Assembly (NCBI RefSeq): GCF_020171625.1
Contig: NZ_JAIUZY010000007.1
Coordinates: forward strand, 124,001-188,000
Direction: 5' to 3'
Source: Salipiger bermudensis
GTDB taxonomy: Bacteria; Pseudomonadota; Alphaproteobacteria; Rhodobacterales; Rhodobacteraceae
Length of the DNA: 64,000 bases
Shown: positions 17,302-26,897 of the stretch, piece by piece
How the letters are laid out: the number at the start of each line of letters is the position of its first letter
Position numbering within the stretch: the stretch's first letter is position 1
Program-made: the position numbers and the translations under genes
The notes under the pieces: model-generated
Told to the model about the DNA's origin: nothing
The model's database searches: none
What the model saw: the letters and a program-made list of their open reading frames with translations, nothing else

Positions 17302-19944
17302 ATGGGGGACACGGCGATGGTGGATCAGCCGTCTACGGAACGCACAGCCGACGACATGGTGGCCGAGGCCGATACCGGGGCGCGCAACCCGGCGAATTGG
17401 CAAGGCACGCTCATCCTGGGCACCTGTATCGCCTGGTCGCTGTTCCAGCTCTACATCGCCTCGCGCATTCCCGGGATGCTGGCCCAGGCGACCGGCGTGT
17501 CGTTCTTCGCCAACGTCGTCACCCAGGCGCGCTTTATCCACCTGGCCTTCGCCATGGGGCTCGCGACGCTGGCCTTCCCGCTGACCAAGTCCGCGCCGCG
17601 CGATCACATCCCCGCCTATGACTGGGTCCTGATGCTGCTGGGCGTGGCCTCCTGTCTCTATCTGGTGGTCTTCCGAAACGAGATCGCCACCCGCCCCGGG
17701 CTCTGGACGACCACGGACATCGTCATGTCGGCCATCGGCATGGTGACGCTGATGATCGCGGTCTGGCGCTCGCTCGGCCTGCCGCTGGTGATCATCGCCT
17801 TCATCTTCGTGGCCTTCGCCTTCTTCGGCGGCTACTCGGAATGGGCGCGCAACATCACCAATTACGGCGGCTCGTCGCTGAGCAAGGCGCTCGGGCATTA
17901 CTGGATGCAGACCGAGGGCGTGTTCGGCGTGGCGCTTGGCGTGTCCACGACGATGATCTTCCTCTTCGTGCTGTTCGGCGCCATCCTCGACCGCGCCGGC
18001 GGCGGCAACTGGTTCATCCAGGTCGCCATCGCCCTGCTTGGCGCGCTGCGAGGCGGCCCGGCCAAGGCCTCGGTGCTGTCCTCGATGATGACCGGCATGA
18101 TCTCGGGCTCTTCGATCGCCAACACCGTGACCACCGGCACCTTCACCATCCCGCTGATGAAGCGCATCGGCTTCCCCGCCGAGAAGGCCGGCGCGGTCGA
18201 GGTCGCCTCTTCGACCAATGGCCAGCTGACCCCGCCGGTGATGGGCGCCGCGGCCTTTCTGATGGTCGAATACGTCAACATTCCCTATATCGACGTGGTC
18301 AAGCACGCCTTCCTGCCGGCGGTGATCTCCTACATCGCGCTCCTCTACATCGTGCATCTCGAGAGCCTGAAGATGGGCCTCAAGGGGCTCGAGAAGCCGG
18401 GCCGGCGCATCGGCGTGCTGATGATCATGATCCTGTTCCTGTCGGGCTTCATCCTGCTTGGCGCGCTGACCTTCCTGATGATCGGCCTGCGCACCCTGCT
18501 CGAGCCGATCACCGGCAACTCGGTCTACGCCGCCGTGGCGCTGGTGGCGGTCCTCTACCTCGTGCTTCTGAAGATCTCGGCCAGCTTCCCCGAGATCAAG
18601 GAAGACAAGGACACCAACGCGCCGCCGACCGCGCCGCGCCTGACGCCGACGCTGATCGGCGGGCTCTACTTCGCCATTCCGATCTTCATCCTGGTCTGGA
18701 ACCTGATGGTGCGCACCGACACGCTCGACCGGCTGTCGCCGGCGCTGTCGGCCTTCTGGGCGACCTTCTTCATGGTCATCATCGCGCTGACCCACCGCCC
18801 GATCAAGGCGGCCTTCCGCGGCCACGACGTGGGCACCGAGGCGCGTGCTGGCTGGGGCGATTTCGTGCAGGGCCTGATCCTCGGCGCGCGCAACATGATC
18901 GGCATCGGCGTCGCGACCGGGGCCGCCGGCATCATCGTGGGCACCATCTCGCTGACTGGTGCGCATCAGGTCATCGGCACGGTGATCGAGGTGATCTCGG
19001 GCGGCAACCTGATGGTGCTGCTGATCCTCGTGGCGGTGCTGTCGCTGATCCTCGGCATGGGGCTTCCGACCACCGCCAACTACATCGTGGTCTCGTCGCT
19101 GATGGCGCCGGTGATCATCAGCGTCGGCGCGCAGGTCGGCCTCGTGGTGCCGCTGATCGCGGTCCACATGTTCGTGTTCTACTTCGGCATCCTCGCCGAT
19201 GACACGCCACCGGTGGGTCTTGCCGCCTATGCCGCGGCGGCGATCTCGCGCGGGGATCCGATCAAGACCGGTCTTCAGGGCTTCGGCTACGACATCCGCA
19301 CCGCGCTGCTGCCGTTCCTGTTCATCTTCAACACCGACCTGCTGCTCATCGACGTGACCCTCGGACACGCGATCTTCGTGTTCTTCATATCGCTTCTGGC
19401 GATGTTGCTCTTCGCCGCCGCGACGCAGGGCTACTTCATCGCCAAGTCGCGGATCTGGGAAAGCGCGGTGCTGCTCTTCATCGCCTTCATGCTGTTCCGG
19501 CCGGGCTTCTTCCTCGACATGGTCGAAGAGCCCTATGTCTCGGCCTCCGGCGGCGCCGCGATCGAGCTGATGTCGGAAGAGCCCGACGGCGCCGACATCC
19601 GGGTGCTGATCGAGGGCCCCGACTTCGACACCGGGAAGGTGCGCCCGACCACCGTGGTGATCCCCGCGGTCGCCGGCGACGGCGAGACGGCGCTGGCCGA
19701 TCAGGGCCTCACGGTGTTCGAAGAGGACGGCCGCCTGCTGCTCGACGAGCCCTTCCCCGGCACGCCGCTCTTCGACCAGATCGGGACCGAGTACGACTAC
19801 TACGCGGACACCCCGGTGGTGATCTCTGCGGTCGAGGTCGAGAACGAGAGAATGGCGAAGGAATGGTTCTTCATTCCGGCGCTGCTGCTGCTGGCCGGGG
19901 TGGTGATGATTCAGCGCCCCCGCGCCAAGCAACCGGCCTTCTGA
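17302..19944 (+). CDS. Fused TRAP permease (DctQ-DctM, TAXI subclass)
   Basis: An 880-residue inner-membrane protein combining the small and large permease subunits. The DctQ-like helices occupy roughly residues 30-200 and the DctM-like part about 200-740. Conserved pieces include MTGMISGSSIANTVTTGTFTIPLMKRIGF, split here by the 4TM region, and LGMGLPTTANYIVVSSLMAP. The C-terminal 120 residues are soluble and end in a last helix before the stop, as in the TRAP-fused family. The ATG at 17317 has GGGGGAC before it and may be the true start; 17302 lacks a clear ribosome site. Confidence 0.93.
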   Translation: MGDTAMVDQPSTERTADDMVAEADTGARNPANWQGTLILGTCIAWSLFQLYIASRIPGMLAQATGVSFFANVVTQARFIHLAFAMGLATLAFPLTKSAPRDHIPAYDWVLMLLGVASCLYLVVFRNEIATRPGLWTTTDIVMSAIGMVTLMIAVWRSLGLPLVIIAFIFVAFAFFGGYSEWARNITNYGGSSLSKALGHYWMQTEGVFGVALGVSTTMIFLFVLFGAILDRAGGGNWFIQVAIALLGALRGGPAKASVLSSMMTGMISGSSIANTVTTGTFTIPLMKRIGFPAEKAGAVEVASSTNGQLTPPVMGAAAFLMVEYVNIPYIDVVKHAFLPAVISYIALLYIVHLESLKMGLKGLEKPGRRIGVLMIMILFLSGFILLGALTFLMIGLRTLLEPITGNSVYAAVALVAVLYLVLLKISASFPEIKEDKDTNAPPTAPRLTPTLIGGLYFAIPIFILVWNLMVRTDTLDRLSPALSAFWATFFMVIIALTHRPIKAAFRGHDVGTEARAGWGDFVQGLILGARNMIGIGVATGAAGIIVGTISLTGAHQVIGTVIEVISGGNLMVLLILVAVLSLILGMGLPTTANYIVVSSLMAPVIISVGAQVGLVVPLIAVHMFVFYFGILADDTPPVGLAAYAAAAISRGDPIKTGLQGFGYDIRTALLPFLFIFNTDLLLIDVTLGHAIFVFFISLLAMLLFAAATQGYFIAKSRIWESAVLLFIAFMLFRPGFFLDMVEEPYVSASGGAAIELMSEEPDGADIRVLIEGPDFDTGKVRPTTVVIPAVAGDGETALADQGLTVFEEDGRLLLDEPFPGTPLFDQIGTEYDYYADTPVVISAVEVENERMAKEWFFIPALLLLAGVVMIQRPRAKQPAF

Positions 19945-19956
19945 GGAGAACAGGCA

Positions 19957-20382
19957 ATGTACCAGACGATCCTGCTGGCGGTCGACATCAACGATCTGCC
20001 CGAATCCGGCCACGTGGCCGAGGCGGCGGTGCGCATGGCAAAAGGCGAAGGCGCGACCCTGCACGTGGTCAACGTCATCCCCGGATCGGGAATGGCGATG
20101 GTGGGCTCCTTCCTTGGCCCCGACCAGGCCAACGCCATCCAGACCGAGGCGCGCGACAGGCTCGCCGCGTGGGCAAGTGAGGTGATCCCGGTCGATCTGC
20201 TCGGCAAGCTGAAGGTGACGCAGGGCACGATCTATCACGAGATCATCAAGGCGGCTCAGGACCTCGGCGCGGAGGCCATCGTGGTGGGCGCCCACCGCCC
20301 GGCGCTCAAGGACTACCTCGTCGGTCCCAACGCCGCGCGCGTCGTACGCCACGCGCCGAAGACCGTGCTCGTGGTGCGCTGA
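19957..20382 (+). CDS. UspA-family universal stress protein of the TRAP operon
   Basis: A 141-residue cytoplasmic protein with the Usp fold (YQTILLAVDINDLPESGHV at the start). The ATP-binding signature is IVVGAHRPALKDYLVGPNAARVVRHA, close to the G-x2-G-x9-G-S/T pattern, with C-terminal KTVLVVR. It follows the fused permease by 12 bp with GAGGAGAACAGGC as ribosome site. Usp proteins in TRAP operons (for example TeaD of the ectoine system) bind nucleotide and tune transport, so the same role is likely here. Confidence 0.92.
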   Translation: MYQTILLAVDINDLPESGHVAEAAVRMAKGEGATLHVVNVIPGSGMAMVGSFLGPDQANAIQTEARDRLAAWASEVIPVDLLGKLKVTQGTIYHEIIKAAQDLGAEAIVVGAHRPALKDYLVGPNAARVVRHAPKTVLVVR

Positions 20383-20416
20383 GGCGCACGGCCCCTGAAG
20401 CAGGTGGCGCGCCCGG

Positions 20417-20971
20417 TCAGATCCGGGCGACCACCACCGCGTAGTGGCAGGGCGCGTCGCTCTCGTTGACGAAGCTGCAACGCCGCGGCGCCCCCAGTGT
20501 CAGGCAATCATCCGGCCCCAGCCGCCACACCTTCTTACCTTCCTCGAAGGTCAGCTGCCCCGACTGCACCCAGATGCTCTCCATCAGGAAGCCGAAGCTC
20601 TGCGGCGGAAAGCTCACCCGCGCCCCCACCGGAAGCGTGACCTTGACGATCTCGAGCGAGCGGCCTCCGGGCTCGGACCGCGGCGTGAGAACCTCTCGGA
20701 CATAGCCGGTCTCGGGGTCCTGCCAGACCTCGCGGTCCTGCGCCCGCGACAGGCGCGAGCCGCCGGTCACCGGCTCGGCCAGCATCTCGGACATGGTCAT
20801 GCCGAACGCGCCCGCGAGTCGGCCGATCGTCGCGACGGTGGGGCTGCTCTCGTCGGCTTCGATGCGATGGATCATCGCGCGCGACACCCCTGCCCGTTCC
20901 GCAAGCTCTGTCAGCGACCAATCGCGCCGCTTTCGCTCGTTCTGTATCATTCGGGCTAGACCTGTGCTCAT
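20417..20971 (-). CDS. XRE-family transcriptional regulator with C-terminal cupin
   Basis: A 184-residue regulator. The N-terminal helix-turn-helix (about 5-62) has WSLTELAERAGVSRAMIHRIE and SSPTVATIGRLAGAFGMT. The C-terminal cupin domain (about 105-182) probably binds a small effector. It is divergent from an acetyltransferase gene, with only 21 bp between the two start codons and a 16 bp perfect palindrome inside that gap. It probably represses itself and the neighbour. A long upstream frame extension to 21292 was rejected because it is antisense to the acetyltransferase. Confidence 0.9.
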   Translation of the reverse strand: MSTGLARMIQNERKRRDWSLTELAERAGVSRAMIHRIEADESSPTVATIGRLAGAFGMTMSEMLAEPVTGGSRLSRAQDREVWQDPETGYVREVLTPRSEPGGRSLEIVKVTLPVGARVSFPPQSFGFLMESIWVQSGQLTFEEGKKVWRLGPDDCLTLGAPRRCSFVNESDAPCHYAVVVARI

Positions 20972-20974
20972 GGC

Positions 20975-20990
20975 GTCTAATATATTAGAC
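20975..20990. promoter_or_regulatory. 16 bp palindromic operator between divergent regulator and acetyltransferase genes
   Basis: GTCTAATATATTAGAC is a perfect inverted repeat filling the 21 bp between the two start codons (20971 minus strand and 20993 plus strand). It is AT-rich in a GC-rich setting. It is the likely binding site of the adjacent XRE-cupin regulator. Confidence 0.75.
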
Positions 20991-20992
20991 AA

Positions 20993-21538
20993 ATGCACGC
21001 AGATCCAAGCCTCTCCTTCGCCGCCCCGCAGATCGAAGACGCCTCCGAGGCGGATCTTCCGGGCATTCTCGAGATCTACAACGACGCAGTGCACAACACG
21101 CTGGCGATCTGGAACGAGACGCCGGTCGACCTTGGCAATCGCCGCGACTGGTGGCAGGCGCGACAGGCGCAAGGCTACCCGGTGCTGGTGGCGCGCGATG
21201 CGGATGGCGCGGTGCTGGGCTATGCGAGTTTCGGCGACTGGCGCCCGTTCGAGGGCTTCCGCCACACCGTCGAGCATTCGGTCTATATCCACCCCTCGGC
21301 GCGCGGACGCGGCGTGGCGCGCGCCCTAATGACAGCGCTGATCCTCCGGGCGCGGGCCTTGGACAAGCACGTCATGGTGGCCGGGGTCGAGAGCGGCAAC
21401 GCCGCCTCTCTCGCGCTGCATCGCAAGCTGGGCTTCGTCGTCACCGCCGAGATGCCGCAGGTCGGCTGCAAGTTCGGACGCTGGCTCGACCTCACCTTCC
21501 TGCAGCTGACGCTCGACGCGCGGGAGGCGCCGGAATGA
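20993..21538 (+). CDS. GNAT N-acetyltransferase (phosphinothricin/methionine sulfoximine type)
   Basis: A 181-residue acetyltransferase. After a short N-terminus it shows IEDASEADLPGILEIYNDAV, then WWQARQAQGYPVLVA, GYASFGDWRPFEGFRHTVEHSVYI, the acetyl-CoA site RGRGVARALM, and NAASLALHRKLGF. This order matches the Pat/MddA group, which acetylates phosphinothricin, methionine sulfone or related amino-acid analogues. The ATG at 20993 lacks a Shine-Dalgarno site and lies next to the operator, so translation may be leaderless. The stop overlaps the next gene by ATGA. Confidence 0.9.
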   Translation: MHADPSLSFAAPQIEDASEADLPGILEIYNDAVHNTLAIWNETPVDLGNRRDWWQARQAQGYPVLVARDADGAVLGYASFGDWRPFEGFRHTVEHSVYIHPSARGRGVARALMTALILRARALDKHVMVAGVESGNAASLALHRKLGFVVTAEMPQVGCKFGRWLDLTFLQLTLDAREAPE

Positions 21539-21972
21539 CCCTGCTCGTGACCCTGCTGCTGCTGGCGACCGCGGGTAGCGCGCTTGTGCTGCAGAACGCG
21601 CTGATGCTCGAGGCGCGCACGGTGTCCGGCTCGATCTGGGTGGCGCTGTGGCTGAACTCGGCGGTGGGCCTCGTGGTGCTTAGCGTCACCGCGCTGGCGG
21701 TCGACGGCCCCGAGGCCTTTGCCCGGCTGGCGACGGGCCGCTGGTGGCTGTTCCTCGTGCCGGGGCTGCTCGGCACGCTCTTCGTCTTCGCGAGCCTGAC
21801 CGGCTATGCGCAGGTGGGTGCCACGCTGACCATCTCGGCGCTGGTGGCCTCGCAGATCGTGGCGGGGCTGGGCTTCGACACGCTGCGCGGCATAACCGTG
21901 GCTCCCGCGCAGATCTTCGGACTGGTGCTGCTCGTCGCGGGCGTGGCACTGGTGGTCGGCGGACGAAGCTGA
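21535..21972 (+). CDS. DMT-superfamily small transporter (DUF606/YdcZ-like)
   Basis: A 145-residue membrane protein with about five helices. LVLQNALMLEARTVSGSIWVALWLNSAVGL and FLVPGLLGTLFVF, split by short loops, resemble the YdcZ/DUF606 half-size drug/metabolite transporters. It overlaps the acetyltransferase by ATGA, so it is co-translated with it. It may export the acetylated product or a related compound. That role is inference from the pairing. Confidence 0.8.
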   Translation: MTLLVTLLLLATAGSALVLQNALMLEARTVSGSIWVALWLNSAVGLVVLSVTALAVDGPEAFARLATGRWWLFLVPGLLGTLFVFASLTGYAQVGATLTISALVASQIVAGLGFDTLRGITVAPAQIFGLVLLVAGVALVVGGRS

Positions 21973-21997
21973 CCCGACCACGCGACAGGCACCGGGC

Positions 21998-23668
21998 TCA
22001 GAGCAGCAGCAGCACAAGAAGCTGCGGCGCAAAGATCCTCAGGCCCATCACCAGCGGATAGACCGTGGCATAGGCCACCGAGGCCGCGGGCGACTCGCTC
22101 TGCGCATTGGCGAAGGCCAGCGCCGGCGGATCGGTCATCGACCCCGCGAGCACCCCGCAAAGCGACAGGTAGTTGAGCCCCAGCACGAAACGCCCGACCA
22201 CGCCCACCGCGATCAGCGGCACCAGCGTGATGGTGGCGCCGTAAAGCACCCACGACAGGCCATCGCCGGTGATCAGCGTGTCGAGGAAACGGTCGCCGGC
22301 CTTCAGCCCCACCACGGCGAGGAACAGGATGATGCCGAACTCGCGCAGGGCATGGTTGGCCGCGGGCGGCATCACCCACGTAAACGGCCCCCAGCTGCCA
22401 AGTCGCCCCAGCAGGATCGCCACCACCAGAGGCCCCCCGGCAAGCCCCAGCTTCAAGGGGGCCGGCAAGCCGGGCGCGGCGATCGGAATGCTGCCCAAGA
22501 TCACCCCCAGCACGATGCCGAGGAACACGCCGGGGAAATCCACCCGGTCGAGGCGGCGTGTCTCGTCGCCGAGGATGCCGCGCACCTTGTCGATCATCTC
22601 GCGCGGGCCGACCACCGTGACGATGTCGCCGAACTCGAGCGTGCCATCTGCCTGCGCCGGGATCTCGAGCCCGGCCCGCATGATCCGCGACACCGACACG
22701 CCGTAGCTCTCTTCGAGCCGCAGCGAGCGCAGCCGGTGCCCGGCGGCGGCGTTATCGGTGACGAGGACCCGCGCCCAGGACAGACCCGTGCCCTTAGTCG
22801 TCAGGCTAGTCTCCGATTCCACGCCAAGCACCAGCCGCATCCCCTGCAGCTTGTCGGCCGGGCCGACGAGGTGGAGGATGTCGCCCACCGCCAGCGCCGT
22901 GTCGCGCTGCGGCACCACCAGTTCGCCGCTCTTGCGCATCCGCGACGGTACCACGCCCGCGTCGAACAGCCCCGGCACCTCCCCCAGTGTCAGCCCGTCG
23001 AGGTTCTCGTTGCGCACCACCACGTCGAGCGAGGGCAGCGTGCCCGAGCCCTTGCGGCGATGTGCCTCGAAGCTGCGGGCCTCGGCTTCGGTGTCGACCC
23101 GGGCGGCGAAGCGCACCAGCAGCATCGCCAGCAGGATGCCGACGATGCCGAACGGATAGGCCACCGCGTAGCCCAGCGAGGGCGTGGCCACCGCGTCGGC
23201 CCCGGCGCCGATGTCGGACAGCGCCTGCGTCGCGGCGCCAAGCCCCGGCGTGTTGGTCACCGCGCCCGACATGATGCCCACCAGCGCCGGCACGGGGATG
23301 TCGAAGGCGTAATGCAGCGCCACGGTCACCGCCACGCCCAAGAGCACGATGGAAGCCGCAAGCGCGTTGAGCTGCAGGCCCGACTTGCGCAACGAGCCGA
23401 AGAACCCCGGCCCGACCTCGATGCCGATGGTGAAGACGAAGAGGATCAGGCCGAACTCGCGCACGAACTCCATCATCTCGGGGTTGAACTGGACCCCGGC
23501 GCGCGCCGCAACATCGCCAAGCGCGATGCCCGCGAACAGCACTCCGCCGATGCCGAGCCCGACGCCGCGGAGGGTGAGCCTGCCAAGGAGCAGCCCCAGC
23601 ACCCCCGCAAGCGCCAGCGCGATGGTGGCCTGCGCCACCTCTCCCAGTCCGAACACCGTGCCGGTCAT
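21998..23668 (-). CDS. AspT/YidE-family putative antiporter with TrkA-C domains
   Basis: A 556-residue membrane protein. The N-terminal half has about five helices with the AspT/YidE/YbjL motif FVFTIGIEVGPGF and SGAVTNTPGLGAA. Two cytoplasmic RCK-C (TrkA-C) domains lie near residues 200-370 (SRMRKSGELVVPQRDTALAVGD is in the first). A second membrane repeat follows, with LREFGIILFLAVVGLKAG. The family includes aspartate:alanine exchangers; substrate here is unknown. The start at 23668 is preceded by GAGAGGACAGGAGC; longer upstream frames have no ribosome site. Confidence 0.9.
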   Translation of the reverse strand: MTGTVFGLGEVAQATIALALAGVLGLLLGRLTLRGVGLGIGGVLFAGIALGDVAARAGVQFNPEMMEFVREFGLILFVFTIGIEVGPGFFGSLRKSGLQLNALAASIVLLGVAVTVALHYAFDIPVPALVGIMSGAVTNTPGLGAATQALSDIGAGADAVATPSLGYAVAYPFGIVGILLAMLLVRFAARVDTEAEARSFEAHRRKGSGTLPSLDVVVRNENLDGLTLGEVPGLFDAGVVPSRMRKSGELVVPQRDTALAVGDILHLVGPADKLQGMRLVLGVESETSLTTKGTGLSWARVLVTDNAAAGHRLRSLRLEESYGVSVSRIMRAGLEIPAQADGTLEFGDIVTVVGPREMIDKVRGILGDETRRLDRVDFPGVFLGIVLGVILGSIPIAAPGLPAPLKLGLAGGPLVVAILLGRLGSWGPFTWVMPPAANHALREFGIILFLAVVGLKAGDRFLDTLITGDGLSWVLYGATITLVPLIAVGVVGRFVLGLNYLSLCGVLAGSMTDPPALAFANAQSESPAASVAYATVYPLVMGLRIFAPQLLVLLLL

Positions 23669-24017
23669 GCTCCTGTCCTCTCGCAATCGGCACTTTTCGC
23701 GGTGCCCTGGCCCCCTTCTCGCCCCTCGGGGCGCCTCCGGGCAATGCTCTGGATCAAAAACCGTCGTTTGCGCCAGCAGCAGAAACCGTTGAGTTTGGGC
23801 ACATCCTATGGTGCGGAGAATGTCCGGAAAGGTGAAAGGTCTTCGATGCGGGCCGTGGTGCAAAAGTACCGCTTGGCGAGTGGTCTGTTGCGAAGCGGTG
23901 TGATTTGATCCCCAGCACGGTGTCGGATTGGAGGGGCTGGCGCGGCAAGCCAGAAACTGCGTGTCTTGGTGATCAGGATCGAAGCGCTCATCTTGATGCT
24001 GGTCATCGCAATATCCA
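23669..24017. other. Non-coding stretch upstream of the AspT-like gene
   Basis: About 350 bases without a supported gene. It has lower GC and scattered short open frames with no ribosome sites. It presumably carries the promoter of the antiporter gene (near 23690-23780) and ends at the terminator of the lipoprotein gene. Confidence 0.4.
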
Positions 24018-24045
24018 CGAAAAAGGCCGCCCGAAAGGGCGACCA
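24018..24045 (-). terminator. Rho-independent terminator of the small lipoprotein gene
   Basis: On the minus strand GGTCGCCC (24044-24037), a TTTC loop and GGGCGGCC (24032-24025) are followed by TTTTTCG. One pair is a G-T wobble. It lies about 30 bases after the lipoprotein stop. Confidence 0.85.
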
Positions 24046-24073
24046 AGATGAACTGGATCGGGTGGAGCTGGCG

Positions 24074-24328
24074 TCAGTCGCCGGAAGCGTAGAGCAATGC
24101 GATGTCACGGTGATGCAAAGCGCATTCGGGATCTTCGCGTACAAGGACTGCGGCCTCGGCCTCAAGGATGACATCGCAGCCGTTTTCAAAGCTGTATTGC
24201 CGCTGGCCGGTCGGCAGGACGCTTTGCACCGGGACTTCGTCCATCGGACGTTCGCCTTGGGGCGCGGGATCTGCGCAACCTGACACGAGTGCAAGGAATG
24301 GGAGTATCAGAAGGGCTGGTTTCATCAT
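24074..24328 (-). CDS. Small lipoprotein of unknown function
   Basis: An 84-residue protein with a lipoprotein signal: MMKPALLILPFLALVSGC, where the lipobox LVSGC ends at residue 18. The mature part has about 66 residues, two more Cys (in ENGCDVIL and DPECALHH) and no family I recognise. The two Cys could form a disulfide. GAGAGATTC precedes the ATG pair, and a strong terminator follows the stop, so this is a real single-gene transcript. GC is lower than its neighbours, which may indicate transfer together with the nearby insertion-sequence remnant. Confidence 0.75.
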   Translation of the reverse strand: MMKPALLILPFLALVSGCADPAPQGERPMDEVPVQSVLPTGQRQYSFENGCDVILEAEAAVLVREDPECALHHRDIALLYASGD

Positions 24329-24388
24329 GAATCTCTCGTAATGCTGTCCGACCCAACTTGCGCTGCCGGGGTTTGGTTTCTTTCCAAG

Positions 24389-24490
24389 TCATGTTGACAA
24401 CAGGCGGACCCAGAGGCGGATCGATGCGATGTCGACGAAGCCCAGGTCGCTTTCAGCGGTTTTGTCGTAGCGTGTGGCGACGGTGTGCGC
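24389..24490 (-). pseudogene. 3' remnant of an IS5-like transposase gene
   Basis: Minus-strand codons give RYDKTAESDLGFVDIASIR then LWVRLLST and a stop at 24389. This resembles the C-terminus of IS5-family DDE transposases (RYDKTA..FL....AS.RLW). Only about 35 codons remain; upstream the frame drifts into sequence without transposase similarity, and no start or terminal repeat is seen. It is a dead fragment. Confidence 0.6.
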
Positions 24491-24661
24491 CAAGAACGGT
24501 CGTTTGCGCAGGGCTCTGCGCACGGGCCTGCCCGATCTGCCCGAGCGCGGGGCGACCGACTGGCCCGGATCACAGGCCGCGCGCTCAATTTGATGGTTTC
24601 ACCCGCCCCCGCGCTTCGCTATACGGAGCCCGTTTTGGATCTCCAAAAGGACAGGTGAGCT
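24491..24661. other. Spacer and promoter region of purA
   Basis: Together with the transposase remnant this makes a 330-base stretch with no intact gene. The last 60 bases before purA, with TTCGCTATACGGAGCC and AAAGGACAGGTGAGCT, probably hold its promoter (CTATAC-like -10) and ribosome site. Confidence 0.5.
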
Positions 24662-25956
<1,295 letters not shown>

Positions 25957-25957
<1 letters not shown>

Positions 25958-26196
25958 TGGCGCTGTCTCACAAGACCCGCAAGCGCCTGTCGCTGCTGCT
26001 GCTGCTGGTCTGGCTGCCGCTCTACATCGTGGCGGCGGTCAGCATCGTCAACGCGCTCGACCGCCCGTCGATCGTGGTCGAGCTGCTGGTCTACGTCGTG
26101 CTGGGCTTTCTCTGGGCGCTGCCGTTCAAGTTCGTCTTCAAGGGCGTGGGCCAGCCCGACCCCGACGCGCCGCGCCCGCCTGAGGACAAGGGCTGA
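25957..26196 (+). CDS. DUF2842 membrane protein
   Basis: A 79-residue protein with two membrane helices (LSLLLLLVWLPLYIVAAVSIV and VVELLVYVVLGFLWALPF) and a short acidic, Pro-rich tail. It matches DUF2842, which in Rhodobacterales often follows purA. Its start overlaps the purA stop by one base (TGATG), so it is translationally coupled. Function is unknown. Confidence 0.88.
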
Positions 26197-26225
26197 CACC
26201 TGCAGTCACAGCTTGCGAGATATTG

Positions 26226-26253
26226 AACGCCGCCCTGCTGGGCGGCGTTTTGC
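26226..26253 (+). terminator. Rho-independent terminator of the purA operon
   Basis: AACGCCGCCC (26226-26235) and GGGCGGCGTT (26240-26249) form a perfect 10 bp stem with a TGCT loop, followed by TTTGCC. It lies 30 bases after the DUF2842 stop. Confidence 0.88.
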
Positions 26254-26897
26254 CTTCCCCGGAAGACGCCGCTCTCTGTGAGCTAGATTAGCGGCAAACC
26301 AGCCCCGACACGGTCGCGCCGCCCAGTTTCCCCGCCCGGCCCCATCATCGATCGCATGAACCGGCGAAACCCTTCGCCGTGCAGGCCGGTGTGCGCATCG
26401 ACGACAACCGCAGGCCCGGCCAAACGTGGCTCGCCCCGCTGTCAGACGACCCTCGTCACGTCCGGCGCACGAGTTCACGGTGAAAGCTGCGCGCCCTGCC
26501 ACCGAGGGGCGGCCCGCCCGGCGGCCAGCCGGTGCGCCTTTCGCTCGGGATATGACGGACCTTGCCTCTGGAACATGGTGCGGGCGCAGCGTGAGGGGCC
26601 GTTTGCCAAAACGGATAGCCTGGGGGTCGTCTGCGAACTGCGCCCGCACCCGAAACCATGCCAGTTCCCGACGCCCGCGTCGCCAGCACGTTCGGACCAC
26701 CCGCTCCGGCTTTTGTGACGGCGCCCTTTTGCGCAACGTCCTTGCTTGGGTCGTGTCTGGCGCGCAACCGCGTCACCGGCGCAGGCGACATGGCGAGCCG
26801 CCCCCTGTTTCGCACCAAGAGAGACCCAGTCAGGCGCCGATAAACGCCACGAGGCGCACCGCAGCGCGCCTCGCAAACGTGACGGTCCGGGCGAAGC
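26254..26897. other. 644-base non-coding stretch between purA and uxaA
   Basis: No gene is supported. Several open frames run through it on both strands, but none has a ribosome site or recognisable product, and codon use is unlike the neighbours. Near 26853-26873 GAGGCGCACC and GCGCGCCTC arms could form a hairpin downstream of uxaA on the minus strand. The rest may be decayed coding sequence. Confidence 0.4.

Noticed and set aside
17170-20352. A 1060-codon open frame on the minus strand
   Set aside because: It is antisense to the TAXI-TRAP permease and Usp genes. Its composition (His/Asp/Arg-rich) is typical of the reverse frame of GC-rich genes, with no domain.
26254-26897. A possible gene in the gap before uxaA
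   Set aside because: Open frames exist on both strands, but none has a ribosome site, known motif or normal codon use.
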